Shown here: one piece after another, positions 7,235 through 15,009 of the stretch
Numbering within the stretch: position 1 is the stretch's first letter
Layout of the letters: every line of letters starts with the position of its first letter
Assembly: GCA_964547855.1 (NCBI GenBank)
Contig: CAZJPG010000020.1
Coordinates: 1-20,178 of the forward strand
From: JBAZHE01 sp964547855
GTDB lineage: Bacteria; Patescibacteriota; Patescibacteriia; Patescibacteriales; WJLG01
DNA: 20,178 nt
Direction of reading: 5' to 3'
Position numbers and translations under genes: made by a program
Notes under the pieces: model-generated
What the model saw: only the letters and a program-made list of their open reading frames with translations
What the model was told of the DNA's origin: nothing
Databases searched by the model: none

Positions 7235-8950
7235 ATGAAGAAAATAAACATAAAGATCAACGGTAAAGCCTATAAGGCCGACGAAGGGCAGACAGTCTTG
7301 GATGTCGCAAAAAAGAACGGAATCGATATTCCGCATCTTTGTGTGCATCCAGATTTTCCTGTCAAAGGTAATTGCCGTGTTTGTTGCGTCGAGATAAAAG
7401 GTGCCAAGAGATTGATGCCGTCTTGTGCTACTAAGGTGTATGAAGGCTTGGAAGTAAAGACTGAAACTGAACGCGTAAAAAAATCGCGTTATATGAATTT
7501 AGAGTTGATCTTTGCGGAGCATGTCGAGAAATGCGCGACTTGTCCTTGGCGCTTCGAATGTCCCTTACTTGATGCCGTTAAGAAATATAATTTGAAATTG
7601 ACTCGTTTTCGCGATCGCAAGGCTGTGCGCAAGACATATAAATTCCATAATGCCGTAGAGATCGATGGCTCGCAGTGTATCGATTGTGGTAATTGCGTCG
7701 ATGCTTGTTCTCTCTTGCAGGATATAGACTATCTTAAATTTTCCGGCAAGGGCCATAGACAGGAAATAACTCCACGATCAAAGGAAGGATTTAAATGTAT
7801 ACTTTGCGGTCAATGCACTATCCATTGCCCGGTTTCAGCCGCTCAAGAGCAATATGAGGTCGATAAGGTCGAAAAGATGCTTAAAGACAAAAGGGAAAGC
7901 GGCAAAATATTGATCGCTCAATTCGCTCCATCGGTCCGCGTGGCCATTGGTGAGGATTTTGGCTTGCCCTATGGTAAGGATGCGACCGGTAAGATAACGG
8001 CTTCTTTGCGCAAGATGGGCTTTGATTATGTCTTTGATGTGAATTTTGGTGCCGATTTCACGACTATTGTCGAAGCCAAAGAGCTTTTGGAGCGTTTAGG
8101 GCAGAAACGTCCGAAGTTGCCGATGTTCACGTCTTGCTGTCCTGGTTGGGTGAATTATGTGGAGTTATATCGTCCGGACTTGATACCGAATTTGACTACG
8201 TCCCGTTCTCCACATATGCATTTGGCCGGTATAGTCAAAACTATGTGGGCTAAGAAAATGAACATTAAGCCGGAGAAGATAGAAATCGTTTCTATTATGC
8301 CTTGCACGGCCAAGAAATTCGAGGCCAGGAGACCGGAAATGAAGATCGGTAAGCTTTATGCGATCGATCATGTCCTTACTACGCGCGAGCTGTCTTTCAT
8401 GTTCAAAAAGAATAATATAGATTTTGCTGGCATAAAACCAGGAAAGAATGACGATCCTCTTGGGCAGTTCACTGGCGCCGCGGTTATATTCGGTGGGTCT
8501 GGTGGTGTTATGGAATCGGCTTTGCGTACCGCTTCTTATTTCGCTTGCGGAAAGAAGACTAAGGCTTGTATCGGCAAGATAGATTATAACGAGGCTCGCG
8601 GATTAGATGGTATAAAGACCGCTACGGTCAAAGTCGCTGGCAAGAAATTACGTATCGCTGTGGTCAATGGCATAGGCAATATCAAGCCGGTTTTAGCTGA
8701 TATCGATAATTATGATTATATAGAGGTCATGGCTTGTCCTGGTGGCTGTATTGGCGGCGGCGGACAGCCGTTCCCGATCGACGATGATATAAGAAAACAG
8801 AGGATAGAAGCTTTGTATAAGATCGACTTCAAGAACAAATTAAGGAAATCATACGAGAACAAACCGGCAATGGAAGCGGTGGAGTGGATGGAAAAGAATA
8901 AGCTGAATCATAAGGTCGTGCACACTAAATATAAAAAAAGGAGTTATTAA
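7235..8950 (+). CDS. hydA: [FeFe] hydrogenase, CpI-like (M3) monomeric architecture
   Basis: 571 residues, the length of clostridial CpI. It reversibly reduces protons to H2 in the cytoplasm. Domains in order: plant-ferredoxin-type [2Fe-2S] (C36, C47, C50, C64); His-ligated [4Fe-4S] (H96, C100, C103, C109); two [4Fe-4S] clusters (C148/151/154/158 and C188/191/194/198); then the H domain. All H-cluster signatures are intact: TSCCPGW (C301 proton relay, C302 ligand), MPCTAKKFE (C357) and ACPGGCIGGGGQP (C501, C505). It is the first gene of a four-gene operon. No diaphorase-type partner (NuoE/F-like) is adjacent, so ferredoxin is the likely electron partner; this is inferred. Maturases HydE, HydF and HydG are not in the window and would be needed elsewhere. 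Confidence 0.97.
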   Translation: MKKINIKINGKAYKADEGQTVLDVAKKNGIDIPHLCVHPDFPVKGNCRVCCVEIKGAKRLMPSCATKVYEGLEVKTETERVKKSRYMNLELIFAEHVEKCATCPWRFECPLLDAVKKYNLKLTRFRDRKAVRKTYKFHNAVEIDGSQCIDCGNCVDACSLLQDIDYLKFSGKGHRQEITPRSKEGFKCILCGQCTIHCPVSAAQEQYEVDKVEKMLKDKRESGKILIAQFAPSVRVAIGEDFGLPYGKDATGKITASLRKMGFDYVFDVNFGADFTTIVEAKELLERLGQKRPKLPMFTSCCPGWVNYVELYRPDLIPNLTTSRSPHMHLAGIVKTMWAKKMNIKPEKIEIVSIMPCTAKKFEARRPEMKIGKLYAIDHVLTTRELSFMFKKNNIDFAGIKPGKNDDPLGQFTGAAVIFGGSGGVMESALRTASYFACGKKTKACIGKIDYNEARGLDGIKTATVKVAGKKLRIAVVNGIGNIKPVLADIDNYDYIEVMACPGGCIGGGGQPFPIDDDIRKQRIEALYKIDFKNKLRKSYENKPAMEAVEWMEKNKLNHKVVHTKYKKRSY

Positions 8951-8957
8951 AAAATCT

Positions 8958-9221
8958 ATGGCCACAAAAAAACACATTGGAACGATCACTATCTTTTCCA
9001 ATGATCGCCACAACAATGCGGTTAAATTGCAGGAATTGCTTACGCAGTCCGGCAATATAATTCGCTCTCGTTTTGGTATTAATTTAGCGCCTCTCTGTTC
9101 GGAAAAATGCCCCGGAGTGATCGTGTTGGTCGCTGAGGGTACGATAGCCCAAATAAATTCTCTAACAAAGAAGATCGATGGTCTTTACGCGATAAAAGCC
9201 AAGAGCGTCGTTATAAATTAA
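8958..9221 (+). CDS. TM1266-type iron-only hydrogenase system regulator
   Basis: An 87-residue protein starting GTITIFSNDRHNNAVKLQELL. It has the layout of the small ACT/NikR-C-like family typified by Thermotoga TM1266, annotated as a putative iron-only hydrogenase system regulator: a ferredoxin-like fold with a short Cys-bearing loop (LCSEKCPGVIVLVAEG) and a final strand (GLYAIKAKSVVIN). The family has no DNA-binding domain of its own, so the regulatory role is a label based on genomic association. The gene starts 7 bases after hydA, with GGAG (8940-8943) upstream inside the end of hydA. Its position behind hydA strengthens the assignment. Confidence 0.82.
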   Translation: MATKKHIGTITIFSNDRHNNAVKLQELLTQSGNIIRSRFGINLAPLCSEKCPGVIVLVAEGTIAQINSLTKKIDGLYAIKAKSVVIN

Positions 9222-9231
9222 ACATTCGAAT

Positions 9232-9765
9232 ATGGCCTACTTCAAAGAACAGGCCTTAGTAAAGATTAGGGCTACGGCACTGGCGCAATTTTTGGTTTTA
9301 GCCGGAGTGGCTACTGTTGTTCCATTTTTCATTCACATCCAATGGATAACCGGCCCCATGGTGAATGCCTTGTTGATAATCGCCTTATTGTTGATAGGAG
9401 TGAGGTCGGCTCTTTTGCTGTGCTTGATACCAAGCTTAATGGCTTTGGCTGGGGGTCTTCTGCCTTCGGCCTTGGCCCCGGTCGTTCCTTTTATAATGAT
9501 CTCAAATGCGCTTTTTGTTCTTGTGATCGAGTATTTTTACAAAAGCGCCAAGAATCAAATAACTGGATATTGGTTTGGGGTAGTTATGGGCGCTGGCGTT
9601 AAATATCTTTTTCTTTATTTCAACACCAATTTAATAATAGGCTTGATCATGAAGAAGGAGTTGGCCGGCAAGGTTGCGATAATGATGTCTTGGAGCCAGT
9701 TGGCCACGGCCATAGCTGGCGGATTCATCGCTTTCGCCATACTTAAATATTTAAAAAGAATTTGA
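9232..9765 (+). CDS. ECF transporter S-component-like membrane protein
   Basis: A 177-residue protein with about five to six membrane helices and a short cytoplasmic N-terminus. The central LLIGVRSALLLCLIPSLMA and the following APVVPFIMISNALFVLVIEY (Pro-rich loop, then an Asn in a helix) resemble substrate-binding S components of energy-coupling-factor importers. No EcfA ATPase or EcfT is in the window, so it would have to share a module encoded elsewhere. It starts 10 bases after the TM1266-like gene and overlaps the next gene. The cargo is unknown; a cofactor, metal-related compound or vitamin linked to the hydrogenase is an inference from the operon. It could be another small membrane family. 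Confidence 0.6.
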   Translation: MAYFKEQALVKIRATALAQFLVLAGVATVVPFFIHIQWITGPMVNALLIIALLLIGVRSALLLCLIPSLMALAGGLLPSALAPVVPFIMISNALFVLVIEYFYKSAKNQITGYWFGVVMGAGVKYLFLYFNTNLIIGLIMKKELAGKVAIMMSWSQLATAIAGGFIAFAILKYLKRI

Positions 9766-10370
9766 TGGATATGAAAAACAAAAAAGTATTATTTTTTTTC
9801 GCTCTAATCTTGTCGTTAGTCGTTTTATCTGGGTGTGGCAGTAAGGGATCTGTAGTTCCGGCTGACTCTGAACAGCGCAAGTCGGGAGGGGAGACGGTCC
9901 CGCCTCAAGATGTCTCTTATCAAGAGGAACAACAACCAACATCTCAAACTAATGACTCCGTGTCCAATAATGAAGGGGGCCAGGTTCGGGAAGTCGAAAA
10001 AGTGGAACAAAGACCGGATCCAACCCCTCCAACAGTGATAATGTCGATAAATCCATTCATGGATATATCGGCTCAAGAGGCAAAAATGTTCATGGACGAG
10101 GATAAAACATTGACCGTGATAGATGTCTCGAACGATTATGAAAGCGGCCATTTGCCAAAGGCGGTCAATTATAAACTCGACGGAGATAATAATCTTAACT
10201 CATACTTCGATAAATTGGACAAAGGAACGACCTATCTTGTTTATTCTCGCGACGATTCAAGCTCGAGGTCTGGGGCGCAGAGAATGGTCGAAGCCGGCTT
10301 CGGTACGGTCTATCGTTTGTTCGGCAATTATGATGCCTGGGTCGCTGCCGGCTATCAAGTTAAAAAATAA
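9765..10370 (+). CDS. Lipoprotein with rhodanese-like domain lacking the catalytic Cys
   Basis: The signal sequence KKVLFFFALILSLVVLSGC has a lipobox LSGC (9834-9836 codes the lipid-attached Cys). A Ser/Gln/Glu/Pro-rich linker of about 70 residues then leads to a C-terminal rhodanese fold: TVIDVSNDYESGHLPKAVNY and a final YRLFGNYDAWVAAGY. The active-site loop reads YLVYSRDDSSSRSG, so Ser (codon 10245-10247) stands where active rhodaneses have Cys. Sulfur transfer by the usual persulfide is therefore unlikely; a binding or structural role is inferred. The ATG at 9765 overlaps the preceding TGA by one base. A TTG at 9762 and an ATG at 9771 are alternatives. It is last in the hydrogenase operon and ends before a strong terminator. 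Confidence 0.85.
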   Translation: MDMKNKKVLFFFALILSLVVLSGCGSKGSVVPADSEQRKSGGETVPPQDVSYQEEQQPTSQTNDSVSNNEGGQVREVEKVEQRPDPTPPTVIMSINPFMDISAQEAKMFMDEDKTLTVIDVSNDYESGHLPKAVNYKLDGDNNLNSYFDKLDKGTTYLVYSRDDSSSRSGAQRMVEAGFGTVYRLFGNYDAWVAAGYQVKK

Positions 10371-10380
10371 GATCAATATA

Positions 10381-10419
10381 AAAATCGCCACCCTACAAAA
10401 TGAAGGGGGCGATTTTTTT
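10381..10419. terminator. Terminator closing the hydrogenase operon and the opposite 84-aa gene
   Basis: AAAATCGCC-A-CCCT (10381-10394) pairs with AGGGGGCGATTTT (10405-10417) with one bulge. It is flanked by A-rich sequence on the left and a T-run on the right. The plus operon ends 10 bases before it and the minus-strand gene ends at it, so it can serve both. Confidence 0.8.
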
Positions 10420-10672
10420 ATGGCCTTAAGAAGTCACCGGTGTCGATATAGAAGCAGTGTCCGCGTCCATCGACTACCTCGAGTTCGTTGCCAAGTTCGG
10501 CTTTAACCTTGACAGGAGGTTCTACGCCGGACATTTCCATGAGAAATCTCTCACGATGCTGGTCTTGGCTTAAGACACGAGTCGTTTTGCTTTTTGGCCG
10601 ACTTGCACCTTTTTCTTCGGCATTGAAAGAGCGGTCGATCATTTCTTGAAGCCAGCTACTGTCACCATTCAT
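10418..10672 (-). CDS. 84-residue hypothetical protein
   Basis: I do not recognise this protein. It is small, soluble and charged, with a helical N-terminus (SSWLQEMIDRSF), a polar Lys/Ser linker, and a C-terminal strand-rich part (VKVKAELGNELEVVDGRGHCFYIDTGD). There is no membrane segment and a single Cys. A strong Shine-Dalgarno AGGAGGT (10677-10683 read on the minus strand) sits 4 bases before the ATG. That supports it as a real and probably well-translated gene. It begins 15 bases after the stop of the large membrane protein upstream, so the two are probably one transcript. Confidence 0.7.
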   Translation of the reverse strand: MNGDSSWLQEMIDRSFNAEEKGASRPKSKTTRVLSQDQHRERFLMEMSGVEPPVKVKAELGNELEVVDGRGHCFYIDTGDFLRP

Positions 10673-10687
10673 GAAAACCTCCTTTCT

Positions 10688-12604
10688 TTAGTAGAGGAAT
10701 TTTATGATCACAATATTGCCATTGTCGACTTCGAAGACGTTGTTAGCGTTTATTTTAGCCTCTTCTTTGATTTTGTCAAATCCCCACCAGTATTTACTTA
10801 ATACGAAATACACCGTTCCGGCACCAGTAAGTTCATATGCTTTTTTGGCCGTATCTCTTCCAGCCTTATCATAGACCATGTTTAGGTATACTTGATAGAG
10901 TGGTCCACCTGTTGGGATAGGGTAGAAATATATCGGTTCGTCGTTCTGTTCTTTTTTGAGGTAATGATCGAAGCCGAAAGTCTTTAGGGCGGCAACGGAT
11001 GTTTGTTGATTAGAGAGGACTACGTAGGTATTTTTCCCAGCATCTTTCTTTATTGCCCTTACTGCCTCGAAATCGCCATGACCAACTGAAAAGCCGCGGG
11101 AATTGAAATAGTTGTCCTTGCGTGGATAGGAGCAGTACATGGAAGCCGCGATGCCTAAGATCAAAAAGGCGAGTAGCGATGTTTTTATGAAATGGTTTTG
11201 TCTTTCTATTAATGAGATGATTTTTAGCGATAAGAGAGCTATGGCTGGTAAAGAAAATAAAAAAGCCTCTGTTAGTATGCGAATTAAATAATCTCCGCGC
11301 TCATAGCTTATCAAGGCGCTGAAGTCGACGAAGTATTTGGTGATAATGAAAGCGGCTAAAAGGGCCAAAGCAAAAGTTCCGGCTAAGGCCATTTCCTGGT
11401 TTTTCTTTCTTTCTGCGACAACCACGATCAGGCCGATGACAAATAACACTAAGAGATAGAAATTTTGGTAATAAGAGAAGAAGTTTATGAAATTAAGGAT
11501 GACGCCTTCTTGTCTTGAGAGCCCTTGTAATATATTAGACGCGTTTATGACCGTGGGGGCCTCGGAGCCGCCTCCTTGGCCATTTTGTGAGGCATAGAGG
11601 GCCAGGGGAACTGCCACCACTGCCATGAGTACGCAAAGTGACAAGGAGGCCGTTCTTTTCCAGCCCTTAATATGTCGTTCTGTGATCAAGGTCGCAGCCC
11701 AGGTCAGGGCCGGTATGCCAGCTAATGGGTGGGAACAAAAGGCGGCCAAAGCTAAAAGCGCGGATAGTATCGTGCCGCTTTTTTCTTTCAAACCAAGGCC
11801 AATGAAAAGTGAGAGGAGTAAAAACAGGTAAGCTAGGTTTTGCGGTACTGTGATGGTGAAAATGGAGAAAGGAAGAATAAGTAAGGATATCAACGCCAAA
11901 TGATCGATGATGGGCGACGAGAGCGGAGCTAGCCTTTTAAAAAGAGAACTAATTGCCTTAGGTAAAGTTAGGGCGGCTATAGCCGGTACTAAAAGTTTGT
12001 CGGTTAAGTCGATCGGTAAGAATAACAGTTTGTGGGCGATGATCTCAAGCGAGTATTGGCCAAGATAGAGAAATTTCTTTGGCTCGATAAAACCTTGTTT
12101 GTCTATTAATTCTAGACTGGCTTGGTGAATGAATGGATCGTATCCATAGCCGTATTTGAAAACGATCCATAAAACAGAGAATGATAGGAAATAATGTAAA
12201 GATATAAATAGTCCGACCAAAGATCCTTTTTTTATCGTCAGGATCAGTGATGCTGTGGCCAAGATGTATGAGGCGAAGAATAACGATGGCATGGTTTCCC
12301 AAGGTGAAGTTATCGCGTCGGTCGTAACGTTCTTGAATAAAAAGAAAAAAGAAAATAAAAAAAACGATAAATAAGGAATCGACCAAGGCATGGCCTTCCA
12401 GTTGAATTTCGATCTTTCTTTTTTGTTTTTTGGTAGAGTATTCCAGAAGAGCAATAGTCCGACCACGGACAGGATGACGGTTAAAGCCACTCCGACCTTA
12501 TTTAGAGAATATAGGTAGTATGTTGCGGAGCCAAAAATAGCGAACAGAGAAATGGCCGCTAAAAATAAATAAAATATCTTTGTCTTTGTATTCATATCAT
12601 TCAT
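10688..12604 (-). CDS. Multi-spanning GT-C-like membrane protein
   Basis: About 638 residues with roughly 12-14 membrane helices, then a soluble C-terminal domain of about 150 residues with alternating strands and helices (NTYVVLSNQQTSVAALKTFG and onward). The early extracytoplasmic acidic site GYDPFIHQASL resembles the first-loop Asp motif of GT-C glycosyltransferases and oligosaccharyltransferases. That suggests transfer of sugar from a lipid-linked donor, but sequence evidence is limited to topology and this motif. The frame stays open to a GTG at 12694. I prefer ATG 12604 (or 12595) because the extra residues are polar and the opposite-strand promoter (12636-12664) occupies that stretch. 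It is followed by the 84-residue gene. Confidence 0.72.
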   Translation of the reverse strand: MNDMNTKTKIFYLFLAAISLFAIFGSATYYLYSLNKVGVALTVILSVVGLLLFWNTLPKNKKERSKFNWKAMPWSIPYLSFFLFSFFFLFKNVTTDAITSPWETMPSLFFASYILATASLILTIKKGSLVGLFISLHYFLSFSVLWIVFKYGYGYDPFIHQASLELIDKQGFIEPKKFLYLGQYSLEIIAHKLLFLPIDLTDKLLVPAIAALTLPKAISSLFKRLAPLSSPIIDHLALISLLILPFSIFTITVPQNLAYLFLLLSLFIGLGLKEKSGTILSALLALAAFCSHPLAGIPALTWAATLITERHIKGWKRTASLSLCVLMAVVAVPLALYASQNGQGGGSEAPTVINASNILQGLSRQEGVILNFINFFSYYQNFYLLVLFVIGLIVVVAERKKNQEMALAGTFALALLAAFIITKYFVDFSALISYERGDYLIRILTEAFLFSLPAIALLSLKIISLIERQNHFIKTSLLAFLILGIAASMYCSYPRKDNYFNSRGFSVGHGDFEAVRAIKKDAGKNTYVVLSNQQTSVAALKTFGFDHYLKKEQNDEPIYFYPIPTGGPLYQVYLNMVYDKAGRDTAKKAYELTGAGTVYFVLSKYWWGFDKIKEEAKINANNVFEVDNGNIVIIKFLY

Positions 12605-12635
12605 TTTAACAAAAAGATCCTGTAAAGCGAAGTGT

Positions 12636-12664
12636 TTGACAAGCGGCTTGTATAGTTGTATTCT
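12636..12664 (+). promoter_or_regulatory. Promoter of the 118-aa gene
   Basis: A consensus TTGACA (12636-12641), a 17-base spacer and TATTCT (12659-12664). It is 50 bases upstream of the ATG at 12715 and lies in the divergent gap facing the large membrane protein. Confidence 0.65.
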
Positions 12665-12714
12665 TTTATGATTTTCAGTTCTTTTACGGTTCACCTTTTT
12701 GAAAGGATAGGGTT

Positions 12715-13071
12715 ATGGTCTTTGATGATTTTTTGAAGCGTGTCGATTTTGTCGGTGGGGATGTCGAAAGTCATGAAAACAATGATGTCTATCGAGGTCC
12801 GATAAGTAAGATTGAAGTGGTAGACAGAACCCTGGTCATTACAAGTCCGTGGGTGGCGATCATGGCTGAAAAAGGTTGGAAGAAATATCGTGGCGAAGAC
12901 AAGATCACGATCAATCTCGATCTTGTAGAGCCGCAATGTGTCGGCGAGTGTCGTGTTATATTTAACATGCCGCTTATTGGCTTAACCGTTCTTTTTCCTA
13001 AAGGCGGTAGCAAGCTCGATCCAGGCAAAGTCTTTGGTTTGGAGACTGGCGACTTGTCGAATAATGATTAA
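12715..13071 (+). CDS. 118-residue hypothetical soluble protein
   Basis: I do not recognise a family. It has no signal or membrane segment. The predicted content is mostly strands: VYRGPISKIEVVDRTLVITS, DKITINLDLVEPQ and CRVIFNMPLIGLTVLFP, suggesting a small beta-sandwich or barrel. There are two close Cys (QCVGEC). The start is well supported by AAAGGA (12702-12707) 7 bases before the ATG and by a good promoter. A terminator follows, so it is probably transcribed alone, between two large membrane proteins. Confidence 0.72.
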   Translation: MVFDDFLKRVDFVGGDVESHENNDVYRGPISKIEVVDRTLVITSPWVAIMAEKGWKKYRGEDKITINLDLVEPQCVGECRVIFNMPLIGLTVLFPKGGSKLDPGKVFGLETGDLSNND

Positions 13072-13102
13072 ACACCGATCTTTTTAAAGCTCTTTTGTGC
13101 AG

Positions 13103-13136
13103 AAAGCCGTTTCCTTGCGAAAATCGGCTTTTTTTG
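13103..13136 (+). terminator. Terminator after the 118-aa gene
   Basis: The stem AAAGCCG (13103-13109) pairs with CGGCTTT (13125-13131), followed by a T-run. Confidence 0.8.
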
Positions 13137-13153
13137 TTAAAGTCTAGCCAGTT

Positions 13154-14980
13154 ATGAGGTTTTTGAACTGGACAAAAAAGTATTGGCAGGAGATCGCGGT
13201 GGCCTTGTTGGCGGCTGGTTTTTTCGTGGCCGGCTCAGTCTATATAAGATCGGTTCAAGAACCAGACTTGATAAAGTGGTCGTCGCCAGACGAGACGGCT
13301 AATTATTTTTTCTCTAAACAATACGCTGAGACGGGGGAGCTGTTCTATTATGAGGAGTTGAACGAAAAGGTCGGTGATATAGTCTATCCGCGCAGCATGC
13401 GTAGCGACGATGGCATGGTTAAGCCAGTGTCTTTCCTTGGACTACCGATTTTATACGGTAATTTAGCTAGTTGGTATTCTCCTGCGATTTTGCCATATCT
13501 TACGCCGTTTTTCGCTTCGGTTGGTATATTCTTCTATTACCTTTTGATTCGCAAAGTTTTTGGGCGCAATGCCGCATTTTTTTCGGCTTTTCTATTGGCG
13601 ATGTTCCCAGTCTATTTTTATTATTCCGTCCGCAGCTTTTTTCATAATGTTTTGTTCATTGATTTTTTGATAGCTGGGCTATATTTCTCTATCTTGGCCA
13701 TGGAGAGGCGCAAAGTTCCGCGTTTTTTGGCTTGGCGCTGGTCAGAAATAAAGGAGATGAACTGGCGTGGACTCATGATATCGGCTTTATCCGGATTCTT
13801 GATCGGCTATTCTTTGACTATTCGCGCCTCTGAAGCTATTTGGGTTTTGCCTGTGTTAGGTTTGCTCTGGCTTTTGAATATAAAAAAATGCGGTATCTTG
13901 AAACCGCTTATCTTCATAGCTTTCGCTGCCTTGGCAATTTTGCCGCAGGTGTATTGGAATGACGTCCTTTATGGCGGGTTCACTCGCGGTGGCTATACTG
14001 AGATGAATCATTCCATATCGTCTATCGCGACGCAGTCGGTGGCAGTGGCGGATAGTGTAAAGCATTTCAATGTTTCTTCAGTGATCGAGCCTCTTAAAAA
14101 GATAAAGTCCAGCGTATTCTATTTTGGTCTAAATCCTGATAAGGCCACCAAGAATTTTAACGATTATTTTATTAAGATGTTCTCTTGGTTGTTTTGGATG
14201 TCGGTCTTGGGCCTTATTTTGTTTCTCTTGCGTTTTTGGAAGCACAAGAAGAGACACTGGGCCTTTATTTTGTCCTGGTTATTCTCTAGTATCGTTTTAG
14301 TTTTGTATTATGGTTCGTGGCGCTTCAATGACAATCCTGACCCTAATGACATAACTATTGGAAATTCTTATACCCGTTATTGGTTGCCGGTATATCTTGG
14401 AGCTATGCCTTTTGCCGCTTTCTTCTTGTTGCGCTTTTCTTGGGCGGTCTTTGCTCGCGAAGATGGAGAGCATCATGACTTTAATATAGGTTCGCGCGGC
14501 TTTTGGCGATCATTTATCTCTTGGCGCAAACCGGGCAAGGATTTTTCCGTTACGGCCCTGCGAGCTATTTTTATCATTGTTCTGGCTTATGTCTGCGCTT
14601 GTTTTACTTTTTTTGGCTCCAAAGAGGGCTTGTCATTCGCACAGCTTAATCATGAAAATTCCATCAAAGAGTATCGTGATATTTTAGCATTGACTGAAAG
14701 CAACTCCGTTGTGATCACAAAGTACCATGATAAGGTTTTATTTCCGGCAAGAAGGGTCATAGTGGCTGGTTTCGATGATCAAAATTTGAATGGCATGTAT
14801 CGTCTCTTGTCTGGTTATGCCCCAATATATTATTATAATTTCACTCTGCCTGAAAAGGATATTGAGTATCTTAACGAGCGCCGTCTTAAAGAGGTCGGTT
14901 TAGGAATAGTTCCGATAAAAAAGGTCGGTGGTGCCTTCACTTTGTATAAGCTAGAAAAAAAATTCCCCTCGTCGCAATAA
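13154..14980 (+). CDS. GT-C/ArnT-like polytopic glycosyltransferase
   Basis: 608 residues with about 11-12 membrane helices. After the first helix (about 14-31) comes an extracytoplasmic loop with WSSPDETANYFF. The Asp-Glu pair (D46, E47) is placed like the catalytic acidic motif of GT39/GT83-type (PMT/ArnT) glycosyltransferases, which use polyprenyl-phosphate sugars. An amphipathic loop, further helices and a soluble C-terminal domain (about 500-608: ENSIKEYRDILALTESNSVV and onward) follow. Donor and acceptor cannot be told. The second GT-C-like gene nearby (10688-12604) suggests a surface glycosylation locus. The gap to the preceding terminator is short, and no clear Shine-Dalgarno or promoter was found. 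Confidence 0.78.
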   Translation: MRFLNWTKKYWQEIAVALLAAGFFVAGSVYIRSVQEPDLIKWSSPDETANYFFSKQYAETGELFYYEELNEKVGDIVYPRSMRSDDGMVKPVSFLGLPILYGNLASWYSPAILPYLTPFFASVGIFFYYLLIRKVFGRNAAFFSAFLLAMFPVYFYYSVRSFFHNVLFIDFLIAGLYFSILAMERRKVPRFLAWRWSEIKEMNWRGLMISALSGFLIGYSLTIRASEAIWVLPVLGLLWLLNIKKCGILKPLIFIAFAALAILPQVYWNDVLYGGFTRGGYTEMNHSISSIATQSVAVADSVKHFNVSSVIEPLKKIKSSVFYFGLNPDKATKNFNDYFIKMFSWLFWMSVLGLILFLLRFWKHKKRHWAFILSWLFSSIVLVLYYGSWRFNDNPDPNDITIGNSYTRYWLPVYLGAMPFAAFFLLRFSWAVFAREDGEHHDFNIGSRGFWRSFISWRKPGKDFSVTALRAIFIIVLAYVCACFTFFGSKEGLSFAQLNHENSIKEYRDILALTESNSVVITKYHDKVLFPARRVIVAGFDDQNLNGMYRLLSGYAPIYYYNFTLPEKDIEYLNERRLKEVGLGIVPIKKVGGAFTLYKLEKKFPSSQ

Positions 14981-15009
14981 AGCTGGGAGGGGAGTGATAA
15001 TTTTTTTTT
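14964..15009. terminator. Bidirectional terminator, arm inside the GT gene
   Basis: TCCCCTC (14964-14970) pairs with GAGGGGA (14987-14993). The left arm lies in the last codons of the GT gene. A T-run at 15001-15009 serves the plus strand. An A-run at 14955-14962 gives the minus-strand gene ending at 15008 its own U-tract. Confidence 0.7.

Noticed and set aside
8735..8775. Gly instead of Asn in the H-cluster motif (GCIGGGGQP) as an unusual variant
   Set aside because: From memory this variant is widespread among [FeFe] hydrogenases. The cofactor Cys are intact.
9342..9602. Overlapping plus-strand ORF inside the S-component-like gene
   Set aside because: Shadow frame with unremarkable composition. 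The membrane-protein frame is the coherent one and fits the operon spacing.
9825..10151. Minus-strand ORF opposite the rhodanese lipoprotein
   Set aside because: Antisense shadow. The plus frame has a lipobox and a rhodanese fold.
12605..12694. GTG-started 30-residue extension of the GT-C-like membrane protein
   Set aside because: No Shine-Dalgarno before the GTG, polar residues without a clear role, and overlap with the opposite promoter. It cannot be fully excluded.
12691..12936. Minus-strand ORF covering the 118-aa gene
   Set aside because: The plus-strand frame has a consensus promoter, a Shine-Dalgarno and a terminator. The minus frame has none.
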